Of a stretch of 48,518 nucleotides of DNA, positions 1-8,200 are shown one piece after another; within the stretch, counting starts at the first letter, position 1, and each line of letters begins with the position of its first letter. The stretch comes from Candidatus Acetothermia bacterium. Lineage in GTDB: Bacteria; Bipolaricaulota; Bipolaricaulia; Bipolaricaulales; Bipolaricaulaceae. The translations under genes were made by a program, and so were the position numbers. The notes under the pieces are model-generated. The model made no database searches, was not told the origin of the DNA, and saw nothing but the letters and a program-made list of their open reading frames with translations. The stretch lies in assembly GCA_003562845.1 (NCBI GenBank), contig PWTL01000050.1:1-48518 (forward strand), given 5' to 3'.

Positions 1-1068
1 ACGGCGGGGGCGGAAGCCCCCCTGCGCTTCGCCCCACAGGCAACCGTTGCGGAGGCTCTCCAGCCCGACGAGGGCGCACTGGAGGTCGAGGAGTTGCTGG
101 AGACCGCTGCAGAAGTGCAGCGGATGATCCTCCGCGAGCACTCCGATTTGGCCCTGGTTGTGCAGGCAAGCAGGCAGCAGGAGATCGTGAGGATTGCCAC
201 CACAGAAGGGTTCAACGGAGAGCAGAACCGTGGCTTCATGACTCTCAGCGTGAACGCACCTTTTCCCGAGGCGGGCAGCAGGGTGTGGAAGACCAGGTTC
301 TTGGACAAGTCTACTGCAGGCCTGCAAGAGCTCGCCAGTGAGTTTCTGGAGTGGTATGCGTGGGGAACCCGGATTTCAACGCCGCCGCAAGGGAGGCTCC
401 CGGTGCTTCTGGCGCCGGAAGCTTCTTTTCTCCTCTCCATGCCCCTGACGGCAGGCTTATCGGGCGAGGCGTTGCACCAACACACATCGCCCCTGGAAGG
501 GAAGATGGACCGACAGATCTTGGGCAACGGGCTGACGATACTGGATACACCATTGACGCCCACTGACTCCCTGCAGAGAGCATTTGACGACGAGGGCACT
601 CCATGTTGCGACCGTACTTTGGTTGACGAGGGAGTTTTGAAGGGGGTCCTGCTAGACCGCCGGACAGGGGCTCTCCTCTCCCAGGAGTCCTCAGGTAACG
701 GGTTCAAACGGGCACTCTTCGGCGGAGGCCCCTGGGCCCCCCCCAACCCGTGGCCCGCCAGGTTGACCATAGCGAACGGTGACACGGAGTGGCGTGACCT
801 CCTGGGCAGTGTCAAGCAGGGGTTGTTGATCTACGGCGGCATGGGCTTCCATTCGGCGAATTACCTCCAGGGCAACTTCTCGGTCCAGGCCCTGGGCTAC
901 CACGTGGAGAATGGACAGGTTAGAGGGCGGCTCCACGGCGTGATGGTGGCCGGCAACATCTACGAGGACTTCCACAAGGCGAGGGTCAGCCACAATACCG
1001 TAAGGCTTCCCGAGTACGAAAGCCCGTACATTCTGGTCCCTGAACTCCAGGTCGCCCACGGTGGTTGA
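1..1068 (+). CDS. TldE/PmbA family protein (5' end outside window)
   Basis: The reading frame is open from the first base, so the start lies upstream and 355 codons are visible. Family signatures are clear: an SLEGK-like segment (here SPLEGKMDRQILGNG), a DDEGTPC segment followed by LVDEGVLKGVLLD, and near the C-terminus QGNFSVQALGYHVENG followed by VAGNIYE. These are typical of the C-terminal half of TldD/PmbA proteins. The metal-binding HExxxH of TldD is not seen, so this is the TldE (PmbA) partner, which in characterised systems forms a heterodimeric metalloprotease with TldD. A tldD gene would be expected just upstream, outside the window. The next frame starts very close to its stop. Confidence 0.88.
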   Translation, partial: TAGAEAPLRFAPQATVAEALQPDEGALEVEELLETAAEVQRMILREHSDLALVVQASRQQEIVRIATTEGFNGEQNRGFMTLSVNAPFPEAGSRVWKTRFLDKSTAGLQELASEFLEWYAWGTRISTPPQGRLPVLLAPEASFLLSMPLTAGLSGEALHQHTSPLEGKMDRQILGNGLTILDTPLTPTDSLQRAFDDEGTPCCDRTLVDEGVLKGVLLDRRTGALLSQESSGNGFKRALFGGGPWAPPNPWPARLTIANGDTEWRDLLGSVKQGLLIYGGMGFHSANYLQGNFSVQALGYHVENGQVRGRLHGVMVAGNIYEDFHKARVSHNTVRLPEYESPYILVPELQVAHGG

Positions 1069-1105
1069 CCGCGGCGCCCGGGTGGCGCGCTGGCGAGGTG
1101 CCGAG

Positions 1106-1987
1106 ATGAAAGTAACTGACAAACGACTGATGGAATGGTGGGAAGCGCCGGGAATAGCAGGGCGCGAGGATTTCGACGAGGAGATTCTGTACCTGAACAG
1201 CCTAGCTGAGCAGACAGGAGACCTCCCGCGGTGGGCGTTGGCCGTGCGAGACTTGATGCCCCGCTGGGGCTTCGAGCCCTGCGCACATCGCTTCCCGGAC
1301 GGTTTGGAGCAGGTGATAGGGATGATAGGTATGGGCCGCGCCTACCCCCGCGTGGGGGGGTGCGGAGATGTGCCGCTCAGAGTGCAGCGATCTCTGGAGT
1401 ACTGGGGGAGGTCACTGGTACGCTGGGCCCACGGTGGCAAGCTCAACGGGCCATTGGCCGACATGCCCGCCCGCTGTCCGGATCCGGAAGCCGCGCTGGC
1501 CGCCGGCGAGGGGGTTCTCGCGGTAGGACAAGGCCGAGCAGCTCTTGATGCCACCTTGGAGCGCTGGGCAGAGCAAACGCAGAGCAGCCTTGCCCGCGCG
1601 TTGGCCGATGGGGACGATGCTCCGCTCACCGCCGTGCTCCGCCACCCTTGCTGTTTCAACGTGTCGGCAAACCTCGAACGGCTGACACGGAGCATCGCCG
1701 CTGAAGAGCTGCCCACGATCGTTGTGTGCAGGGGTGCTCTGCGCGAGGCACCACACCTCGACCCCGGACGGCTGGTGTGGATGCGTGGAGTCCTGCGCGC
1801 CTTGGGTCGCTGGGTGGACGGCAGGCCTCCCGGAGACGGGTTCTGTGCAGCAGTGCATGCCAAGCTGGGGGCACCTGATCCGGTGCGCCGCTGGCTGGTG
1901 GCATCGCTGTATAAATCATTGAAACTGTGGGCCCAGTACACAGACAGCATGCAAGGGGCTCGCCACCGCTACCGAGCGCTAGTTTAG
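1106..1987 (+). CDS. Hypothetical protein of unknown function
   Basis: A 293-residue soluble-looking protein that I do not recognise. The frame is open from a GTG that overlaps the upstream stop, but ATG at 1106 is preferred because GAGGTG lies 5 bases before it; the GTG start would add 15 residues. The sequence is rich in Trp, Arg and Leu (LMEWW near the N-terminus, SLEYWGRSLVRWA mid-protein) with a Cys pair in RHPCCFN. It has no signal peptide, membrane segment or nucleotide-binding loop. Its place between tldE and upp suggests it is expressed with them. The coding frame is supported by length and codon pattern only. Confidence 0.6.
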   Translation: MKVTDKRLMEWWEAPGIAGREDFDEEILYLNSLAEQTGDLPRWALAVRDLMPRWGFEPCAHRFPDGLEQVIGMIGMGRAYPRVGGCGDVPLRVQRSLEYWGRSLVRWAHGGKLNGPLADMPARCPDPEAALAAGEGVLAVGQGRAALDATLERWAEQTQSSLARALADGDDAPLTAVLRHPCCFNVSANLERLTRSIAAEELPTIVVCRGALREAPHLDPGRLVWMRGVLRALGRWVDGRPPGDGFCAAVHAKLGAPDPVRRWLVASLYKSLKLWAQYTDSMQGARHRYRALV

Positions 1988-2029
1988 CGCTTGCAGGCGC
2001 GCGGCAAGCGGATACCCTACTCGGTGGCC

Positions 2030-2653
2030 ATGGACAACATCACTATCGTACGCCACCCGCTAATACAAGCGAAGCTCACCAAACTTCGCGATCGAAACAC
2101 TGAGCGCTTCCAGTTCAGGGTTATCCTGGAAGAGCTGACTGCTCTAATGGTGTACGAGATCACTCGGGGTTTTCCCCTGCGCGAGGTACAGGTACAGACC
2201 CCATTGGAGAGCGCGCAAGGGGGAGAGCTGGCCAGGCCGGTGGTGCTGGTGCCGATACTGCGGGCAGGGATTGTGATGCTGGACGGCGTTCTATCGCTCA
2301 TTCCCAATGCAAGAGTCGGACACATCGGCGTGTTTCGCGACCCCGAGTCACTGCAACCGGTGGAGTACTATGTCAAGCTGCCTCCCAACCTCACGGACGC
2401 TCTGGTGATCGTGGTCGACCCGATGCTGGCAACAGGCGGGACTGCGGCCCACGCGGTGTCCATGGTCAAGGAACGCGGTGCGTCCGACGTGAGTTTTCTG
2501 TGCCTGGTGGCTGCGCCGGAGGGGGTAAGGGCATTCCGCAGCACCCACCCCCGAGTTCCGATCTATGCCGCGGCCCTGGACCGACAACTCGACGAGCATG
2601 GGTACATACTACCGGGCCTGGGGGACGCAGGGGACCGTCTGTTCGGAACTTGA
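2030..2653 (+). CDS. upp: Uracil phosphoribosyltransferase
   Basis: Upp makes UMP and pyrophosphate from uracil and PRPP in pyrimidine salvage. The 207-residue protein matches the family length. Visible signatures are the N-terminal IVRHPLIQAKLTKLRD, VPILRAG near residues 74-80, and the PRPP-binding loop VDPMLATGGTA near 129-139; DRQLDEHGYILPGLGDAGDR at the C-terminus is the uracil-binding flap region. The frame extends 13 codons further upstream, but the alignment with known Upp proteins begins at this ATG. No clear Shine-Dalgarno precedes it. Confidence 0.96.
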   Translation: MDNITIVRHPLIQAKLTKLRDRNTERFQFRVILEELTALMVYEITRGFPLREVQVQTPLESAQGGELARPVVLVPILRAGIVMLDGVLSLIPNARVGHIGVFRDPESLQPVEYYVKLPPNLTDALVIVVDPMLATGGTAAHAVSMVKERGASDVSFLCLVAAPEGVRAFRSTHPRVPIYAAALDRQLDEHGYILPGLGDAGDRLFGT

Positions 2654-2667
2654 TATAAGGAGGACAC

Positions 2668-3405
2668 ATGAGACTTCGCGCACTGGTCACCGGTGGTTCA
2701 CGGGGCATCGGAGCAGCCACAGCCGTTCGCCTTGCCCGCAGGGGCTATGACGTGGCACTCAGCTTTCGCAGCAGCCGCCAGGACGCCGAGGAGACAGCGG
2801 CAGAAGTAGAAAGAATCGGTTGCCGGAGCGTTGTTCTGCAGGCGGACTTGGCCGACGCTCAGCAGGCGCGGGAACTGGTCAGGAGCGCCGCCGAAGCCCT
2901 GGGCGGCCTTAACGCGCTGGTGAACAACGCCGGGTACGTGCAACGCACTCCCTGGGAAGAGGTGTCCCTAGAGGACTGGAACATGATGATCCAAGTTGCC
3001 CTGACCTCGCCGTTTTTGTGCGCCCAAGTTGCCGTGCCCTACATGAAGGAAGCGGGGTTCGGGCGCATAGTGAACGTATCCTCGCTTCGGGCGCTTACTG
3101 GCTCCGCCCACGGCGTGCACTACTCGGCCGCCAAAGCCGGGCTGTTAGGAGTGACTCGCTCCCTCTCTCTTGCACTTGCCTCTCATGGGATCACCGTGAA
3201 CACAGTGTGCCCAGGATACACCGCCACTGACATAAACCGAGAGGTCCTGGAGCAGCAGCCGGAGAAGATCGCTCGGCAGGTCCCGTTGGGACGTGCCGGC
3301 GAACCGGATGAGATCGCCGCGCTGATCGCGTTCCTCTGCTCGGAAGAGGCCGGCTATATTACCGGGGAAACGGTCAGCGTCAACGGCGGCCTGCACATGC
3401 GCTGA
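2668..3405 (+). CDS. Short-chain dehydrogenase/reductase, FabG-like
   Basis: A classical SDR of 245 residues with a Rossmann fold: TGGSRGIG (8-15) binds NAD(P), NNAG is at 86-89, and the catalytic residues are Ser 138/139 (NVSS), Tyr 152 and Lys 156 (YSAAK). VCPGYTATD and the C-terminal GETVSVNGG are typical of FabG (3-oxoacyl-ACP reductase) and of sugar or alcohol dehydrogenases. AAGGAGG 5 bases before the ATG is a strong ribosome binding site. The next gene, a sugar isomerase-like protein, starts 1 base after the stop, so a role in carbohydrate metabolism is as plausible as fatty acid synthesis; no other fab genes are present. Confidence 0.85.
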   Translation: MRLRALVTGGSRGIGAATAVRLARRGYDVALSFRSSRQDAEETAAEVERIGCRSVVLQADLADAQQARELVRSAAEALGGLNALVNNAGYVQRTPWEEVSLEDWNMMIQVALTSPFLCAQVAVPYMKEAGFGRIVNVSSLRALTGSAHGVHYSAAKAGLLGVTRSLSLALASHGITVNTVCPGYTATDINREVLEQQPEKIARQVPLGRAGEPDEIAALIAFLCSEEAGYITGETVSVNGGLHMR

Positions 3406-3406
3406 C

Positions 3407-4219
3407 GTGCCCACTTTCCACCTCGGAATTACAGCGTTCCTTGGCCCCCTGCTTACCCCGGAGGAGTGGATAGAAACGGCAGTGGCGGCCGGTGCTGCCC
3501 TGCTGGAGATCCGCGCCGAACCCGGGTTTGCCCACCCCTTGACGCTGCCCCCCGCTCGCACGCGCCGGCTACGTCGCCTCCTCCGCGACGCGGGACTACA
3601 GGCCTCCCTGCACGCCCCACTACACGATCTCAATCCCGCAAGCGCCGTTCCCGCATTGGAGGCCGCTGCGTGGGCTGAGCTCTCTTCCTGCGTGGACCTC
3701 GCCGCCTCGCTGGAGGCCACTGTGTTGGTGGTGCATCCCGGCTCCGTCTCTCATGAATATCCGCCCCCCTACTGCGAAGCGGCCATTCGGCGGTTCAGCT
3801 TTGGGTTGCAGATCCTCGCGGCGCGCGCGGCAGCCAATGGAATACACCTAGCACTGGAGAACAAGCAGCGGGGCAAAGGAGAAGACCTTGTCCGCTCTCC
3901 CGAGGAACACCTCTATTTTCTGCGTCAGGTTCCCGAACTTGGCGCCTGTCTCGACCTAGGGCACATGCATACTCTGGGGTTAGACCCGGCAGAGTACGTA
4001 CAGGCACTGGGACAGCACCTCATTCACGTTCATCTGCACGACAACAATGGCCAGCAGGACGAACACCTACCCCTCGGAAAGGGAAACCTGAACTGGAAGA
4101 GGGCACTTGCCTCGCTGGACGAAGCGGGCTACGAGGGAGCGGTGGTGTTGGAGTTGCCCGAGGTCAGCGGCATCGAAGAAAGCCTGGCCTCAATCCGTGG
4201 CCTGGGGAGGACTTTGTGA
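3407..4219 (+). CDS. Sugar phosphate isomerase/epimerase, TIM barrel
   Basis: A 270-residue protein of the xylose isomerase-like TIM barrel superfamily (AP endonuclease 2 Pfam family). Barrel-strand signatures carry the metal ligands: SLHAPLHD, VVHPGS, LALEN, CLDLGHMHT and HVHLHDNNGQQDEH, ending with VVLELPE. Substrate cannot be inferred; members act on sugars, inositols or hydroxypyruvate, and endonuclease IV shares the fold. GTG start 1 base after the SDR stop. The last bases overlap the start of the MFS transporter gene, so these three probably form one operon for uptake and processing of a small polar compound. Confidence 0.8.
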   Translation: MPTFHLGITAFLGPLLTPEEWIETAVAAGAALLEIRAEPGFAHPLTLPPARTRRLRRLLRDAGLQASLHAPLHDLNPASAVPALEAAAWAELSSCVDLAASLEATVLVVHPGSVSHEYPPPYCEAAIRRFSFGLQILAARAAANGIHLALENKQRGKGEDLVRSPEEHLYFLRQVPELGACLDLGHMHTLGLDPAEYVQALGQHLIHVHLHDNNGQQDEHLPLGKGNLNWKRALASLDEAGYEGAVVLELPEVSGIEESLASIRGLGRTL

Positions 4220-5496
4220 GGCAGAAACACTGGTACTGGTCGTTCTTCGCCGCCAACAGTGTAGCGGGAGCCGCATCCCCCCTGCTCCCGCTGTACGTCT
4301 ACTTCCTCGGCGGAGGGCCGCGGGAAGTGGGCCAGTTGGCGTCCGTGGCCAGCGCCGTCGGCGTCCTGGCCAGCCTGCTGTGGGGACGCCTGTCAGACCG
4401 GACCCAGCGCCGCCGGCCGATGATCGTGTTCAGCTTCGGCGGCCTGGCCCTGGCCTACGCTGCTTTCCCCTTTCTAAACCAGATAAGCCATCTTCTCTAC
4501 CTGAACGCTTTCGTCAGCCTGGCGTGGATGGCCTCAGTCACGGTAGCAGTGCTGCTGATCATGGAGTCGAATCCCAGAGCTGACTGGGAGCAGCAAATCG
4601 GCAGGTTCAACGTCTACAGCGGGCTGGGTTGGACCGGAGGTCTTGCCCTCGGAGCGGCTTGGACGGGTCTGCTGCTGCCCCTAGTAGGCGAGGGGTGGGG
4701 GCTTCGCTCGCTGGGTGTCGGCATCTCTGGTTTGGCCGTGTGTGCCACTGTGTTGGCCACACTGTGGGTGCGCGAACCTCCGCTCCACATCTCCGCTCGC
4801 TCCTTTCGCGGCATGGCCATTACGGCTGGCGCGCTTCTCTATGAGCGCTTCCGCTATGCTCCGGCTCACCTGTATCACCTACTCAGCCCAATGCAGTTGG
4901 TGAGGTTCCTGCAAGGGCGCTCCCCTCTCGGCCCCGACCTGGCGCTGTGGTACTACGGAGCCCTGCTAGCCTTCACCGGCTTCAGCATGGTGTTTGTGCT
5001 TCTCCCGGTCTTCCTCCGCTCAGTTCTGGAGTGGCCCAGCGAGCTCGTATATGCTGCCTACCTTGTGCATCACGCGATAAGCGTACTGGCGTTCGGCTGG
5101 GCCCGCCGGGCCGTAACCCGCTGGGGACACCGCCCGGCCGTGGCGTTGGCGCTCCTTGTGCGGGGCGTGGCGTTCGTGGGGTGGGCCGGAGTGGGCACAG
5201 TGCTAGGCGGGTGGGCAGTGCCGGTGTTGTTCGGGATGGCAGGCGTTACCTGGTCTTACTTCCAGCTTGCGTCCACCGCCGTAGTGTCCAGGCTAGCCCC
5301 ACCAGGGTTGAAGGGTCAGAGCCTAGGAATGTATAACGCCCTGGCCGGTCTGGGCAACGTTATTGGGGCGCTGACCGGAGGATATCTCGCCGACTCATTC
5401 GGTTACCAGGCCCCGTTCTTGGCCGGGGCGGCCCTGGTCATACTCGCCTTGCCCATTTTGCTTGTGGAAGGGCGGCCGTTGGCTGAAGAGGTGTAA
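4216..5496 (+). CDS. MFS transporter
   Basis: A 426-residue membrane protein with about 12 hydrophobic segments and the MFS motif A loop GRLSDRTQRRRP after the second segment; a related segment recurs mid-protein (WARRAVTRWGHRP). N- and C-terminal halves are similar, as in the family. The GTG start overlaps the upstream TGA (GTGA), implying translational coupling to the isomerase/epimerase gene, so a sugar or sugar-acid substrate is a reasonable guess. It converges on rpmF with 7 bases between stops. Confidence 0.85.
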   Translation: MRQKHWYWSFFAANSVAGAASPLLPLYVYFLGGGPREVGQLASVASAVGVLASLLWGRLSDRTQRRRPMIVFSFGGLALAYAAFPFLNQISHLLYLNAFVSLAWMASVTVAVLLIMESNPRADWEQQIGRFNVYSGLGWTGGLALGAAWTGLLLPLVGEGWGLRSLGVGISGLAVCATVLATLWVREPPLHISARSFRGMAITAGALLYERFRYAPAHLYHLLSPMQLVRFLQGRSPLGPDLALWYYGALLAFTGFSMVFVLLPVFLRSVLEWPSELVYAAYLVHHAISVLAFGWARRAVTRWGHRPAVALALLVRGVAFVGWAGVGTVLGGWAVPVLFGMAGVTWSYFQLASTAVVSRLAPPGLKGQSLGMYNALAGLGNVIGALTGGYLADSFGYQAPFLAGAALVILALPILLVEGRPLAEEV

Positions 5497-5503
5497 AAAG
5501 AAG

Positions 5504-5695
5504 CTACTTCTCCTTGGACTTAATCTCTACAGCCTGTCTGCCGTTGTAATAACCACAGTGAGGGCAGACACGATGCGGCAAACGTAGCTCATGACAGTGA
5601 GGGCACTCCCCCGCCAGAGCCAAGGGCGTGCGCCAGTGGGCACGCCTGGTACGTACCCTTCTGTGCGATCGTCGTGTCTTGGGTACAGCAGCCAT
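5504..5695 (-). CDS. rpmF: 50S ribosomal protein L32
   Basis: A 63-residue basic protein with the invariant start MAAVPKTRRS and a zinc ribbon formed by CPHC (31-34) and CPHC (44-47). This C+ form of L32 binds Zn and sits in the large ribosomal subunit. A strong AAGGAGGT lies upstream of the ATG. In many bacteria rpmF lies next to a DUF177 gene and plsX/fab genes; here it follows dtd instead. Confidence 0.97.
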   Translation of the reverse strand: MAAVPKTRRSHRRVRTRRAHWRTPLALAGECPHCHELRLPHRVCPHCGYYNGRQAVEIKSKEK

Positions 5696-5715
5696 CGTTA
5701 CCTCCTTCCAGGGAG

Positions 5716-6165
5716 CTATTGTCCCTCACCACGGTCCAGTATCAAGGTGACCGGCCCGTCGTTGACCAACTCCACCTCCATCATCGCTCCGAACTCGCCT
5801 GTTCGGACAGTGACATCTTCCCCTCGCAGGAGCTCCACAAATCGGTCGAACCTCCCCCGGGCCTCCTCCGGAGGGGCAGCGTGGGAGAAACTCGGGCGGC
5901 GCCCCTTTCGACAATCGCCGTACAAAGTGAACTGAGACACACACAGGACTTCTCCCCCTACGTCCCGCAGGCTCTTGCTCATCCGACCGTCGCTGTCCCG
6001 GAACACGCGGAGCTCCGGGATCTTCCGCGCCCACAGGGCGAGCTCCTGTTCCTCGTCGGCACGCCCTACAGCCACGAGCAGCACATAGCCCTGACCAATG
6101 CGTGCGAGCTCTCGAGAGTCAGAGCGGACTGCGGCCCCCTTCACTCGCTGCAGGACAATCCTCAC
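5716..6165 (-). CDS. dtd: D-aminoacyl-tRNA deacylase
   Basis: Dtd hydrolyses D-amino acids (and Gly from tRNA-Ala) off mischarged tRNAs. The 149-residue length is standard. The two active-site motifs are present: SQFTLYGD (77-84) and VNDGPVT (134-140, with the cross-subunit cis Gly-Pro). The N-terminus MRIVLQRV is family-typical. The GTG start shares one base with the TAG of the RNase H-like gene, implying coupling. Confidence 0.96.
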   Translation of the reverse strand: MRIVLQRVKGAAVRSDSRELARIGQGYVLLVAVGRADEEQELALWARKIPELRVFRDSDGRMSKSLRDVGGEVLCVSQFTLYGDCRKGRRPSFSHAAPPEEARGRFDRFVELLRGEDVTVRTGEFGAMMEVELVNDGPVTLILDRGEGQ

Positions 6166-6692
6166 TACTGTGCCTCTGCAGAGGACAGGCTCCGCACGTA
6201 CGCCAACACCTTCCGCAACTCATCGGCGGACAGGTCCACAAGGAAGGTGTCCACCCGCTGGCGGAGCACAGTTCGCTCCCGCTCCTCACGGGCGTGCTCC
6301 CGGAACGCCTGCCCGGCGAGGCGCTGTGCGGCTCTGTTTCCGTCCTGTTCGATGTAGTTCACACGCCACTTGGGAAGCTGCGACAGCAGCCCCAGGGCGA
6401 CTTGGTTTAGGTGCAGAAGGTGCGGAACCCTGGCCTGGCACAGCCCATTGAGTTGGTTGGCGATCATCTGGTTATCCGTGAGAAAGACGGCCTCCTCGGG
6501 AGAGTAGGCGATGGCCCGATGAGCCCCTCTAATCAGGGCCTTGTACACCGCCATGTTCTGGGTCGTGCGGCCAATGCGCTCGCTCAACTGCTCTACGACT
6601 GCGCCGTGCTCATCGGTGAGCACTACACCGATCGCCGCCTCCCCAGGACTCCCTCGCGCACGGCCTTCCACACTCACAAACAGCTTCAACAT
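6165..6692 (-). CDS. RNase H-like protein with degenerate active site
   Basis: A 175-residue protein whose first 130 residues align by eye with bacterial RNase HI-like proteins: GRARGSPGEAAIG for the first strand pair, TTQNMAVYKALIRG for helix A, FLTDNQMIANQLNG for strand 4 and NRAAQRLAGQA for the last helix. Of the four expected acidic catalytic residues, the first is Glu 9 instead of Asp, the second is Val 49 instead of Glu, Asp 73 is kept, and the fourth is Gln 123 instead of Asp. Catalysis by the normal two-metal mechanism is therefore doubtful; a binding role is possible. A C-terminal tail of about 45 charged residues follows. GAGAAGG precedes the ATG. Confidence 0.75.
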   Translation of the reverse strand: MLKLFVSVEGRARGSPGEAAIGVVLTDEHGAVVEQLSERIGRTTQNMAVYKALIRGAHRAIAYSPEEAVFLTDNQMIANQLNGLCQARVPHLLHLNQVALGLLSQLPKWRVNYIEQDGNRAAQRLAGQAFREHAREERERTVLRQRVDTFLVDLSADELRKVLAYVRSLSSAEAQ

Positions 6693-6702
6693 GCCTTCTC
6701 TG

Positions 6703-6774
6703 TGGGCCCGGCAGGGTTTGAACCTGCGTCCGACCGGTTATGAGCCGGCTGCTCTACCCCTGAGCTACGGGCCC
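6703..6774 (-). tRNA. tRNA with CAT anticodon (elongator Met or Ile2)
   Basis: Read on the minus strand, it folds as a full cloverleaf: acceptor GGGCCCG/CGGGCCC with discriminator A, D arm GCTC/GAGC, anticodon stem GCCGG/CCGGT around loop CTCATAA, and T arm GCAGG/CCTGC around TTCAAAC. The CCA end is not encoded. It lacks the initiator hallmarks (1-72 mismatch and three G-C pairs below the anticodon), so it is an elongator Met tRNA or a tRNA-Ile whose CAT is modified to lysidine; sequence alone does not separate these. Confidence 0.93.
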
Positions 6775-6783
6775 GTGCCCTCC

Positions 6784-6812
6784 ATCTTAGCGAGGGGTTG
6801 CGACTGGGACAA
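6784..6812 (-). promoter_or_regulatory. Promoter of tRNA(CAT)
   Basis: On the minus strand TTGTCC, 17 bases and TAAGAT end 9 bases before the 5' end of the tRNA. The same two hexamers with the same spacing precede tRNA-Ala at 45132-45160. Confidence 0.7.
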
Positions 6813-6830
6813 CCGCCGTCCCCAGCACAT

Positions 6831-7319
6831 CTATGGGCGCACGATCAACCGTTCCAGCCACCGCAGGGGGGTAGTTGCAGGATGCTCACGCGCGCTGATC
6901 GGCCTGACGAGCACGGCCCGCAACCCAACCACACGCGCCCCGAGGACGTCCGTGAACGTCTGGTCCCCCACCATAGCCGCCTCATGGGGCTGGAGACCCA
7001 TCGCCGAGAGCGCACGGCGAAAGCCCCACGGCCAAGGCTTCCTTCCCGGCCACACCACCGGCACCTTCAGCCGACTCAGCTTCTCCAGCAGGTTCTTCCT
7101 CCGTGACAGCCGCCCGTTGGAGAGGATCGCCACCTTGAAGCCGTTTCTGTGCAGATTCCGGAGGAGCCCCTCTGCCTCCTCCCCGAGCCCATCCTCTCGC
7201 CACCCACACAGTGTGTTGTCTAGGTCGAACACCACTCCCCGGACGCCCGCGGACCACAACTCCCCATAACACACCTCGTGAACAGAACTCGCTGTGTAAT
7301 CAGGTTGAAGTAGCCTCAC
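6831..7319 (-). CDS. YqeG family HAD IIIA-type phosphatase
   Basis: A 162-residue HAD hydrolase. Motif I is FDLDNTL (Asp 32 nucleophile, Asp 34), motif II is ILSN (Ser 67), Lys near 94 gives motif III, and MVGDQTFTDVLG (117-127) is motif IV. The GDQ-TD-G pattern and short uncapped form are typical of the YqeG family; relatives are phosphatidylglycerophosphate phosphatases in plants and yeast (GEP4), so a role in PG lipid synthesis is possible but not shown. The GTG start overlaps the stop of the DUF4911 gene (GTGA). Confidence 0.88.
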   Translation of the reverse strand: MRLLQPDYTASSVHEVCYGELWSAGVRGVVFDLDNTLCGWREDGLGEEAEGLLRNLHRNGFKVAILSNGRLSRRKNLLEKLSRLKVPVVWPGRKPWPWGFRRALSAMGLQPHEAAMVGDQTFTDVLGARVVGLRAVLVRPISAREHPATTPLRWLERLIVRP

Positions 7320-7585
7320 GATTCTGCGCGTACCTCACCCACATACACGTGGCGCCCGAGTGCTCGCAGGAGACCGCTCACCTCATCCAGCGCACCGGGC
7401 GCCACATAGATCTTGAACAGCTTACGGTCGCCCTCGCTAGTGTACTCCCGGCGTACGTTTACCAGCCCGTCCGTTGCCGCCAGGATCCCATCCAAGACGT
7501 GAATCGCGGAGTCTGGCGTCTCCACCCACAGGACCTGTGCCTCCTTCGGAGGGCGCGTCCCGGCACGCCACCCATCATCCCTCAT
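7316..7585 (-). CDS. DUF4911-like small protein
   Basis: An 89-residue protein starting at an ATG that overlaps the mazG stop (ATGA); the frame is open further upstream, but that part lies inside mazG. The core reads VLDGILAATDGLVNVRREY followed by KIYVAPG and LLRALGR, resembling DUF4911 proteins, which have a small alpha/beta fold of unknown function. It sits between mazG and yqeG in a tightly coupled run. Confidence 0.65.
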   Translation of the reverse strand: MRDDGWRAGTRPPKEAQVLWVETPDSAIHVLDGILAATDGLVNVRREYTSEGDRKLFKIYVAPGALDEVSGLLRALGRHVYVGEVRAES

Positions 7586-8196
7586 TCCCCTGCCCCCAGA
7601 GTCTGCAAATGCCGACGCAGAGCCAGCTCCGGCTCGACCCCCCACTGGCGAGCTGCAGCCACTACCAGCATGAGCAGCTCGCCGACAGCGCCCTGTGGAT
7701 CCTCGGGGCGCTCGTTTATCCTCAAACAACCGCTGCGGGGAGCCTCAGGGGTAACTCCACCGGACTCCAGATGCTTGCGGGCTGCAACAAGGGCGGGGCG
7801 AGAGAGGTCAGGTAGCGCCCCCTCCTCCCGCTTGATGTCCTCCCAGCGCCGTCGGACTTCGGCAGCATCCCGGGCCACCGCGTCCCCGAAGACGTGTGGA
7901 TGCCGGCGGATCAGCTTCTCCTTCAGCCCGTCGGCAACATCAGCCAGAGAGAACCGTCCCTGCTCATCCTCGATGCGGGCGTGCAGAGCCACTTGCAACA
8001 ACAGGTCCCCGAGTTCTTCCTTCAGTTTGTCCGGTTCCGCGCCGCGCAGGGCCTCCGCGACCTCGTACGCCTCCTCAAGGAGGTATGGCACAAGGCTCTC
8101 GTGAGTCTGCTCTCTGTCCCAGGGGCAGCCGTGGGGACCCCTCAGGTGAGCGACCACATCTACCAGTTCCTGCAGCGCCTGGCCTTCTCTCCCCAC
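7582..8196 (-). CDS. mazG: MazG nucleoside triphosphate pyrophosphohydrolase
   Basis: MazG hydrolyses NTPs/dNTPs to NMP and PPi as housecleaning. Signatures: LRGPHGCPWDREQTHESL (residues 18-35), the metal-binding EEAYE (41-45) and ELGD (61-64), then FSLADV and KLIRRHPHVFGD. I chose the GTG 4 bases after the upstream TGA, about ten bases downstream of AGGAG, giving 204 residues; the frame is open for 19 more codons inside the preceding gene. It is shorter than the two-domain E. coli enzyme (263): the second domain is reduced to GELLMLVVAAARQWGVEPELAL. Confidence 0.92.
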   Translation of the reverse strand: MGREGQALQELVDVVAHLRGPHGCPWDREQTHESLVPYLLEEAYEVAEALRGAEPDKLKEELGDLLLQVALHARIEDEQGRFSLADVADGLKEKLIRRHPHVFGDAVARDAAEVRRRWEDIKREEGALPDLSRPALVAARKHLESGGVTPEAPRSGCLRINERPEDPQGAVGELLMLVVAAARQWGVEPELALRRHLQTLGAGE

Positions 8197-8200
8197 TGGT

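Noticed and set aside
6411-6743. Plus-strand frame with GFEPASDRL-like sequence across tRNA(CAT)
   Set aside because: A well-known artefact: translation of the antisense T and D arms of tRNA genes gives such peptides.
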